Shown: positions 9,169 to 14,802 of the stretch, one piece after another
Numbering within the stretch: the first letter of the stretch is position 1
How the letters are laid out: every line of letters starts with the position of its first letter
Origin: Candidatus Bathyarchaeum sp.
GTDB taxonomy: Archaea; Thermoproteota; Bathyarchaeia; Bathyarchaeales; Bathyarchaeaceae
Direction of reading: 5' to 3'
DNA length: 17,684 nucleotides
NCBI GenBank assembly: GCA_004376385.1
Contig: SOJY01000163.1
Span: 1-17,684, forward strand
Notes under the pieces: model-generated
Told to the model about the DNA's origin: nothing
Database searches by the model: none
What the model saw: only the letters and a program-made list of their open reading frames with translations
Position numbers and translations under genes: made by a program

Positions 9169-9717
9169 TTATTTTCTCCTTTCAATTTGTATAATTTTGT
9201 CACAATGATGATAGCTTACGATCCCGGGCTTGCCCATGAAGTAAATCTTCTCGCCAGAGACGGAGCCGGGGACGCATATAATGCAGGTTTTGCCTCCGCT
9301 GGCCGGTTCAAAGGCTAACGTGGTAAGGTTAACCTCATACTTTGACAAAAGTTCGATGGAGTCCAGAACCAAGATTCTGTTATCTTGGAAATGTTCGTAA
9401 AGCTTCTCAGAAAGCGTTTTCCTTATTATTCTTTGGTTTCTTTCCAGGAAGCTCCTTCGATCATCCAGTTCCAATGCCTTGTAGTCTTGCCTTTTTCTGA
9501 GCGTGTTCATTATGAAGTCATTCACGTTCATGTAATGTTTATCCTCGGACAGACCTCGGCTCTCAAGAAAACGCTTTACTAGAGTGGTCTTGCCGCTTGG
9601 AGATTCGCCGACGACGGCTAAGACTCCCCGGACCTTTGGAAGCTCCACGAAGCTATCGATTTCCTTGAGGCCGGATTCAAGGTCGTTTACCTTAACGACT
9701 TTGTACATCTTAGCCAT
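9169..9717 (-). CDS. brxF: Small P-loop protein, BrxF-like (BREX type 3 accessory)
   Basis: This 182-aa protein has Walker A GESPSGKT (37-44) and a Walker B-like ILVLDSIE (115-122). It is a compact single-domain ATPase with none of the extra domains of larger AAA+ proteins. Size, fold and placement next to brxC fit BrxF, the small ATPase of type 3 BREX. The C-terminal CVPGSVSGEKIYFMG stretch (148-162) loosely recalls the PG-x3-G ending I associate with BrxB (DUF1788), so BrxF and BrxB may be distant relatives and this could be a divergent BrxB. It probably assists BrxC, although that is inferred. The start at 9717 lies 3 nt from the pglX stop; an in-frame ATG at 9708 is equally possible. The subtype name is tentative, but ATP binding is well supported. 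Confidence 0.7.
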   Translation of the reverse strand: MAKMYKVVKVNDLESGLKEIDSFVELPKVRGVLAVVGESPSGKTTLVKRFLESRGLSEDKHYMNVNDFIMNTLRKRQDYKALELDDRRSFLERNQRIIRKTLSEKLYEHFQDNRILVLDSIELLSKYEVNLTTLAFEPASGGKTCIICVPGSVSGEKIYFMGKPGIVSYHHCDKIIQIERRK

Positions 9718-9720
9718 TCA

Positions 9721-12714
9721 TTACAGCCTCCTCAACGTTTGTATCAAACCGTCTTTGTCGGGAAAGTCGACTTCACCGGACTCCAAGAGTCTGATGGCCT
9801 CGCCCTTGAAGGTCTCCTTCTTCTCATAATCGGTGGTTCTGTACTTGGACACCAGTTGGACGTAGATTTGGAAGAGCTCGTTAGGGGACCATTCCCTCAG
9901 CCCGAAGAGACGGGATTCAATCTGGAGGAAGCGACCGTCGCCGGAGAGGAGTCTTGAGACTGTTTTCTCTATGCCTTCTGGTTGGTCTCGCCATATGCTT
10001 AAGAGGTCCCTGATGACCTGTTTAGGTGTTGTCTTTCTACCCATAATTTCGCTTATTACTTCATAATAGCCAGCTAAACTTAGAACGTCATCTTCGATGT
10101 CAAGAATTCTTTGGGCAGTATCTTTAACACTCATTGGTTCATGCCTCAACCTGATGATCTCGTAGGCGAGGTCGCGAACTACCATACCTGCACGACGACC
10201 GAGAGTAGATTCTTGTTCCTCGGTTAGCCTTCCGACCTTCGACAACTGAAGAAGGGTGACAAGATCCTCCAGCTCCTCAGAGCTTAGAGGCCAAGGCTTT
10301 TGATGCTCAACCTCAGGACCAACAAGCACTTCGGTTTGTTCTGCGCCGCCCTTTATTCTCCTTTGAAGAAGAATTTCTGCTGCATTGTATAACTCTTCCA
10401 GTCGACCTTCCATTCCTAGCGTCTTCAGGACAGCAACATCTAGTTTCCTTTGGAGTTCTGCTCTTTCCACCTCATCACAAAACCTTTCTCTTTTAAGAAT
10501 CTCTTCAAAAGCCAAGGATATTTTTTGCTTATCATGTACCGCCATTCTTCTAGGGTTGGGGATTCTAAGGTTTTTCGTTTCATAGACCATTATTGTGATT
10601 CTGTCTAAGGCCTGTCCTTTAGCAATCCTTCCATCAACTTCTACTAGTACCCTCGCGAGTGTAGAGTTAAGAATGCCCCCGAGGAGTTTTGCATCGACCC
10701 CTGCATATAGAGATATGTAGTAGAAATAATGGTCCGCCCCCGAACCATCAATGTTGTATAGAACCATGAATTGTTTCCAATAGCAAGCTGACGATATCAA
10801 AGGAGGAGTGTCTATGTTTCCAATGTCAAACCAGACCTTTCGAGATGCACATGTAGGTCTGAGATTTATGCCATTTCTCTCTCCTATTTCGATGTATCTA
10901 ACGAGTCCGTTTAAACCTCTTTTTTTCATTTCTTCCTTTATTCTTTCAGAAAGAGGTTGATCCTTATTCCTCTTGGATTTTGAAAAATCCTTGACAATAT
11001 CATTTACCACTTTGTGAAGATCTAGGGTATACCAATCTGTGTCCTCTCTTTCCAGTCCAATGTATTGAAGTTGCCCTATGCCCTTAACTATTGGAAAAGT
11101 AAAATTTCCTAACTCGTATTCTTTAATTCTCTCTTTCCCTCTGAAATAGAAAAAATCGTTAGCACCGGTTTTGATACCAAACTTTACGTCAGCAAGTGTT
11201 TTTAATGTGCAAGTGTTTGTATGGTTAGTGATATCAAAGTAGATTCTTGGAGCGAATAGGAATCGATTCCATTTTCCGCTTTTCCTTAGAGTCGTTTGCC
11301 TTATTGAAGTTAATCGGTATTCTTCAGTCTCTTTCGAAAATTCAGAGTTTGATTGTGTCTTCGCTTTTTTTATAATTTCCTCAATTTGCAATCGTTCTTT
11401 GACTCGCAAGAAATTTGTAAAGTGGTTATCTCTTGATTTTTTGTTACCGCATTCCTCAAGAATCGTTATACAACTTCCTACCATTGGCTCGTCAAACACT
11501 TTTTTGTCAAAAGTGATTATAGCATGAATTTTGAAATTGTCCAAGAAAAATTGCTGAAGAGCTTTTCCATAGCCTACGTCGAGCCATCTCTCAGAGGTAA
11601 CGAAACCGATTTTACCACTTTCACGCAAAAACTCACGACTATGAGTGAAGAAATAACAGAAAACATCAGAACGAGCAGTCATTTTTTTTATGCCTATTCT
11701 CTGAAGATGTTTCCTCACTTTTTTCTTATCAGCTATGTCCTCTTGTCTAATGTAAGGGGGATTAGCAACCACCACATCAAATTGAGGGATTTCGATAATC
11801 TCACGTTTTCCATCGGGAGTTATTCCAGACCAAGGGGCAAGAATTTTCTGTTCAGGTTCTCGTATATCAAAGAAATCACTGACAATCACGTTCACAAAGT
11901 CACTCTTACTTTCAAGATTTTGCGTAGCCAAGTTAATTGTCGCAAGGTGAGCGGGAAACTTGTTGATATCTATGCCCCAAATCTGGCTGAGTAGTTCTTG
12001 ATGGGTCTCATCGTCAGTTTTAGTTTTTCCTTTCAATTCCAGTAGGCAATCGTAGCTTGCTACTAGGAAGCCTCCGCTCCCACATGCTGGGTCCAACACC
12101 TTGTCATCCGGACTTGTGATGCACATTTTGACTACAAGTTCCACGATTTGGGGTGGGGTGTAGAACTGACCTAAAGCACGTCGCTCACCCTTTGGAATTA
12201 GCTTCTCGTATAGGGTCCCAATGACATCCCTCTTCATTTTTGATAGATCGTACTCGGAGACCTCATCGATAAGGATGTTCAGTCTCTGAGCCACCTCAGG
12301 CGTCAACGGAATCTCGTCGTATATGGGATCCCTCTGGAATACGGCCCTATAGTCTATTTTCAAGGCTGCACCAAAGCACTCACGCAATATTTCTAGGAGT
12401 TCGGCTACATTCTCCTTTTTGGTGAGCGGCGGTAGGTTCTTCTTCCTTTCTAGTGCCTTGTAGAATAGGATCTTGTTGATAAGGATATAGGCGCCCTGAT
12501 CCGCGATGTTACTGTGCCTTTCCTCGTCGAGCGTCCAGCCTTGCTTCTTCACCCATTCTTCATACTTCTGCTTAAACGCCTTGTCCGTTGCCAGCTTGTT
12601 CTTAAGCGAATCGTACATGAGGGGAGCCAGAATCGAGTGGAGGGCCTTCAGCCTAAAAACAAAAACCTCATCTAATGCGGTCCGAGACGCTGACGCTTGT
12701 CTGCTCAGGCCCAT
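9721..12714 (-). CDS. pglX: BREX N6-adenine DNA methyltransferase PglX
   Basis: This 997-aa protein is a gamma-class adenine methyltransferase. GQFYTPPQ (182-189) precedes motif I, DPACGSGGF (208-216), which binds S-adenosylmethionine. IWGIDINKF (245-253) follows, and NPPYIRQ (318-324) is catalytic motif IV. Residues 1-160 form a helical N-terminal domain, about 430-740 should hold the target recognition region, and about 808-997 form a separate helical C-terminal domain that recurs as its own gene at 13867. PglX methylates the host's BREX site so that self DNA is tolerated; most characterised ones also support exclusion. There is no sign of frameshift or of a fused nuclease motif. The gene starts 1 nt after the brxA stop. 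Base composition is mosaic: single 60-nt lines between about 10500 and 11760 are 28-42% G+C against 45-55% outside it, suggesting a swapped specificity segment. Confidence 0.95.
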   Translation of the reverse strand: MGLSRQASASRTALDEVFVFRLKALHSILAPLMYDSLKNKLATDKAFKQKYEEWVKKQGWTLDEERHSNIADQGAYILINKILFYKALERKKNLPPLTKKENVAELLEILRECFGAALKIDYRAVFQRDPIYDEIPLTPEVAQRLNILIDEVSEYDLSKMKRDVIGTLYEKLIPKGERRALGQFYTPPQIVELVVKMCITSPDDKVLDPACGSGGFLVASYDCLLELKGKTKTDDETHQELLSQIWGIDINKFPAHLATINLATQNLESKSDFVNVIVSDFFDIREPEQKILAPWSGITPDGKREIIEIPQFDVVVANPPYIRQEDIADKKKVRKHLQRIGIKKMTARSDVFCYFFTHSREFLRESGKIGFVTSERWLDVGYGKALQQFFLDNFKIHAIITFDKKVFDEPMVGSCITILEECGNKKSRDNHFTNFLRVKERLQIEEIIKKAKTQSNSEFSKETEEYRLTSIRQTTLRKSGKWNRFLFAPRIYFDITNHTNTCTLKTLADVKFGIKTGANDFFYFRGKERIKEYELGNFTFPIVKGIGQLQYIGLEREDTDWYTLDLHKVVNDIVKDFSKSKRNKDQPLSERIKEEMKKRGLNGLVRYIEIGERNGINLRPTCASRKVWFDIGNIDTPPLISSACYWKQFMVLYNIDGSGADHYFYYISLYAGVDAKLLGGILNSTLARVLVEVDGRIAKGQALDRITIMVYETKNLRIPNPRRMAVHDKQKISLAFEEILKRERFCDEVERAELQRKLDVAVLKTLGMEGRLEELYNAAEILLQRRIKGGAEQTEVLVGPEVEHQKPWPLSSEELEDLVTLLQLSKVGRLTEEQESTLGRRAGMVVRDLAYEIIRLRHEPMSVKDTAQRILDIEDDVLSLAGYYEVISEIMGRKTTPKQVIRDLLSIWRDQPEGIEKTVSRLLSGDGRFLQIESRLFGLREWSPNELFQIYVQLVSKYRTTDYEKKETFKGEAIRLLESGEVDFPDKDGLIQTLRRL

Positions 12715-12715
12715 C

Positions 12716-13495
12716 CTACCCCCTCCCTATACCCCGGATCATTTCGGTGGTAACCCTGTCCAGAGATTTGTGAATAAGAGCCACCTGCTCATCTCCGGCG
12801 CACACCTCATAGCTGATGAGGCCGGCACGCCTAGCCCTCTGAATGTAATCTCGAACCGATGCATGAGACATCAAGAACAGGCGGGGAAGCTCGGCTTCCT
12901 CCAGCAAATATGCAACCCTGGGGTTCAAGTAGTTCTGATCCACCGTAAACTCGTGGTGTAGTGCATAGACAAAAGATTCTAATTTAGGAGAATAAGGTTG
13001 AGCAACCCACCTATCATCAACCCTTTTCAAAAGGCCGAAATCCTTCAACGCAGTTTTCAAAAAGGAATATACGTTATGCCAGGTGCGTTCAACCATCTCG
13101 GGCATCTTCTTTGCCAAGTAACTCATAACCTCCTCCATCTCGTACTCTGCGTTAGGAAGCCGCGGATACAAAACGTCCATCACAACCTCGGCCCCAATCC
13201 TCTCAGCCCTAATATAATGGTAGTAAAGAAGCTCCCTAATCAAGGCCAGATCGTTCGTATGGGAAACAAACTCTAACAAGGGAGTCTTTACCAGTAGTCC
13301 TTCGTCAAAGGTTAGGTAACGCCTTTTAAAATCACGCCTTATCGCCATTCGTGTGTTCTTCGCATTTTGAGTCAGTAAACTCTCTATTCTATCATCCACT
13401 TCCTCTTCGAAGGTTAAATCCTTTATGGAATGCAGAAGCTTGATAAACAAAGGAATATAAGTCGATCTGTAGATGCCCCTATACTTCCCCAACAC
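12716..13495 (-). CDS. brxA: BrxA-like protein (DUF1819)
   Basis: This 259-aa helical protein has no membrane segment or catalytic motif I can see. Its middle part looks like BrxA: a hydrophobic helix LALIRELLYYHYIRAER (83-99), a VVMDVLYPRLPN element (104-115), a Trp-containing helix, then FLKTALKDFGLL (145-156), which matches the arrangement of DUF1819. The C-terminal 60 residues (SHASVRDYIQRARRAGLISYE near 210-230) look like a winged helix. BrxA is a small DNA-binding protein with a NusB-like fold; it is part of type 1, type 3 and type 6 BREX and its biochemical role is unclear. The gene lies 3 nt after the wHTH stop and 1 nt before pglX, so it is almost certainly co-translated. The match is by remembered pattern, and BrxA is somewhat shorter in type 1 systems. 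Confidence 0.65.
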   Translation of the reverse strand: MLGKYRGIYRSTYIPLFIKLLHSIKDLTFEEEVDDRIESLLTQNAKNTRMAIRRDFKRRYLTFDEGLLVKTPLLEFVSHTNDLALIRELLYYHYIRAERIGAEVVMDVLYPRLPNAEYEMEEVMSYLAKKMPEMVERTWHNVYSFLKTALKDFGLLKRVDDRWVAQPYSPKLESFVYALHHEFTVDQNYLNPRVAYLLEEAELPRLFLMSHASVRDYIQRARRAGLISYEVCAGDEQVALIHKSLDRVTTEMIRGIGRG

Positions 13496-13498
13496 CCA

Positions 13499-13693
13499 TC
13501 ACCCTCTGCTTTTCCAGAAAAGATGTATCCTACCTGAATTTTTATACCTAACATCTTTCTTCGTCAAGGCCAGGTGCATCAAAATTCTCTGCGCCGTTTT
13601 GTGACTCACCTCAATCTTTAACGCGATCTCGTTAGGGGTCACCGGCTCATCAGACAACATTTGGTATACGTGTTCCTCGTACTTGCTGGCCAT
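13499..13693 (-). CDS. Small winged-HTH protein, probable BREX operon regulator
   Basis: This is the first gene of the BREX operon. TPNEIALKIEVSHKTAQRIL is a clear helix-turn-helix, followed by a short wing ending in GRIHLFWKSRG. An upstream ATG at 13735 would give 78 aa, but it lies inside a 14-bp palindrome that also looks like the TATA region and has no ribosome binding site. The ATG at 13693 (64 aa, starting MASKYEEH) has GGGTG 7 nt upstream and would sit on a leader of roughly 25 nt, so I prefer it. Proteins of this size and position often repress their own operon, and HTH/WYL-type regulators such as BrxR are known at BREX loci; this one is much smaller than BrxR. It could instead be a DNA-contacting subunit of the complex. 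Confidence 0.7.
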   Translation of the reverse strand: MASKYEEHVYQMLSDEPVTPNEIALKIEVSHKTAQRILMHLALTKKDVRYKNSGRIHLFWKSRG

Positions 13694-13733
13694 AGACAAC
13701 ACCCGATTAGGTAAACGGTACTTTATATGAGAC

Positions 13734-13747
13734 ATCTTATATAAGAT
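13734..13747. promoter_or_regulatory. Perfect 14-bp palindrome over the BREX operon promoter
   Basis: ATCTTATATAAGAT is its own reverse complement, centred at 13740/13741. Its core TTATATAA is also a good archaeal TATA box. Reading on the minus strand it would put transcription start near 13715, just ahead of the preferred wHTH start at 13693. A dimeric wHTH protein bound here would block TBP, which makes this a candidate autoregulatory operator. Palindromicity is seen directly; function is inferred. Confidence 0.45.
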
Positions 13748-13795
13748 ATTTATGTGGGGAGAGGCCGCATGTGGTTCCTTTCGCCAGATAATTGA

Positions 13796-13809
13796 CCTTT
13801 AAATATTTA
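13796..13809. promoter_or_regulatory. Second AT-rich palindromic TATA candidate
   Basis: TAAATATTTA at 13800-13809 is a perfect 10-bp palindrome in the 13748-13866 spacer. On the plus strand TTTAAATA fits the archaeal TATA consensus, but no plus-strand gene follows. On the minus strand it could drive the BREX operon with a leader of about 80 nt to 13693 or 38 nt to 13735. It may be a second promoter, a second operator, or just AT-rich spacer. Nothing else is supported in this spacer. Confidence 0.25.
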
Positions 13810-13866
13810 CGGTTTATCTCGGTTAGATAGCCACTCCAAACCTCTGCAGATAGAATGAAGTTAGGC

Positions 13867-14550
13867 TTACATTCTCTTCAAAGTCTCTATTAACGCGTCC
13901 TTGTTCGGAAAATCGGCTTTTCCAGTCTCTAAGAGTTCAATTGCTTCTCCGATGAACTTCCTCTTCTTCTTAGGACTAAGAAGTCGGTATTCCGATGCCA
14001 GTCTAACGTATACCTTGAAAAGTTTGTTGGGCGACCAGTTTCTTGAAACAAACAAGTCTTGTTCAACTTTAATGAAACGAGCATCCCTTGAAAGAAGCCG
14101 CCCAATAGTTATTTCCAGACTTTCAGGCTTATCGCGCCAGATACTCAAAAGATCACGAACAAACTTCATGGGCGGAACCTTCTCGCCCATAACCTTTTCG
14201 ATTATGACAAAATATCCAGCGGACTTTAGGAGATCGTCACCAGCGTTCAAAAGGTTGCAGGCAATTTCTTCAACCTTCATTGGCTCATTCTGTAAATCTA
14301 TAATTTCAAGAACCAAATCACAGATTATCTTGCCTGCACGTTTCCTTAGAAAAGATTCCTCTTCCTTAACTATACTTCCTGTTTTTAACAATTGGAGCAA
14401 TTTCACTAGTTCTTCTATCTCTTTTGCATTCGACAGTTCCTGTTTTGTGATCTTAAAACCGTGTCTCAGTTTCCATTGCAGTTTCCTTCTTTCCAGCCAC
14501 AACTCTCTTCGAGATCTGCTCAAATTCAGATGCCCACATGTTATAAGCAT
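13867..14550 (-). CDS. Stand-alone paralogue of the PglX C-terminal domain
   Basis: The protein is 227 aa from ATG 14550, or 256 aa from an ATG at 14637. I prefer 14550 because the longer start would overlap the divergent gene and run through its promoter. From about residue 43 to the end it aligns without gaps, by eye roughly half identical, with residues 813-997 of the PglX encoded at 9721-12714. Shared blocks include VRDLLSIWRD against IRDLLSIWRD, NWSPNKLF against EWSPNELF, and ADFPNKDALIETLKRM against VDFPDKDGLIQTLRRL. No methyltransferase motif I or IV is present. The frame is intact and the DNA has diverged well past recent duplication, which argues for selection. It lies upstream of the operon on the same strand. 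It could be a regulator or decoy for a PglX partner, a detached subunit, or the slowly decaying tail of a lost second pglX. Confidence 0.75.
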   Translation of the reverse strand: MLITCGHLNLSRSRRELWLERRKLQWKLRHGFKITKQELSNAKEIEELVKLLQLLKTGSIVKEEESFLRKRAGKIICDLVLEIIDLQNEPMKVEEIACNLLNAGDDLLKSAGYFVIIEKVMGEKVPPMKFVRDLLSIWRDKPESLEITIGRLLSRDARFIKVEQDLFVSRNWSPNKLFKVYVRLASEYRLLSPKKKRKFIGEAIELLETGKADFPNKDALIETLKRM

Positions 14551-14564
14551 ACGTAGTCGATGAA

Positions 14565-14575
14565 TTAAATATATA
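14565..14575. promoter_or_regulatory. Shared TATA region of the divergent SMC-like operon and PglX-tail gene
   Basis: TTAAATATATA lies about 40-49 nt before the ATG at 14614 on the plus strand, predicting a start near 14595 and a leader of about 19 nt. The same AT-rich run lies 15-25 nt before the minus-strand ATG at 14550, slightly close but compatible with a leaderless transcript. One element could therefore serve both directions. Confidence 0.4.
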
Positions 14576-14613
14576 GCAAACCTGAATGGAATTAGTAGTC
14601 TAGGGTATAGAAA

Positions 14614-14802
14614 ATGACGGAGAAGGACTTCTATCAACTGCTAGAGGAGAAGTTAACCTTGAGACTTGAGGAAAATGAACACAAGGCTCTCCTGAAGGAG
14701 ATACTAGGTTGGTACAAAGAAGGCGGGTCGAAACAAGTGAAGGCCAGATTGTTGGATCGCGTAACCCTGATACTTCGAGGATTGAGTGAAGATGTTGAGT
14801 GA
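14614..14802 (+). CDS. Small helical protein paired with the Rad50-like ATPase
   Basis: This 62-aa protein starts at ATG 14614 and ends in TGA 14800-14802, overlapping the ATPase start by 11-17 nt, so translation is probably coupled. It is highly charged and predicted almost wholly helical, beginning MTEKDFYQLLEEKLTLRLEE. There are no cysteines, membrane segments or recognisable motifs, and I do not recognise the family. Two-gene SMC-type defence modules often pair the coiled-coil ATPase with a small partner that contacts its heads, and that is the likeliest role here. The codon pattern and tight overlap make it a convincing gene despite its size. Confidence 0.65.
   Translation: MTEKDFYQLLEEKLTLRLEENEHKALLKEILGWYKEGGSKQVKARLLDRVTLILRGLSEDVE

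Larger units (their letters stand above)
1105..13735 (-). other. BREX defence operon, mosaic of types 1/4 and 3
   Basis: Seven genes run in one direction with gaps of 3, 1, 6 or fewer, 2, 4 and 3 nt: wHTH, brxA, pglX, brxF-like, brxC, pglZ, brxL. PglZ, BrxC and PglX are each clear, and the three together define BREX. BrxB, BrxP, BrxD and the helicases BrxHI and BrxHII are absent from the window. BrxA plus a BrxF-like protein points to type 3, whereas terminal BrxL points to types 1 and 4. The gene order matches none of the six described layouts that I know. Confidence 0.85.

Noticed and set aside
11524..11994. 156-codon plus-strand open frame inside pglX
   Set aside because: It lies opposite methyltransferase motif IV in the AT-rich segment and has no recognisable domain or promoter.
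12506..12961. 151-codon plus-strand open frame across the brxA/pglX junction
   Set aside because: It overlaps two well-supported minus-strand genes and its translation has no coherent domain.
9721..14450. The two PglX-tail copies as a phase-variation or shufflon pair
   Set aside because: The DNA copies differ too much for efficient homologous recombination, lie in the same orientation, and no recombinase gene or inverted recombination sites are present.
13901..14563. 220-codon open frame on the plus strand opposite the PglX-tail gene
   Set aside because: The minus-strand frame has clear homology to the PglX C-terminus; this one is serine-rich and without motifs, as expected of an antisense shadow.
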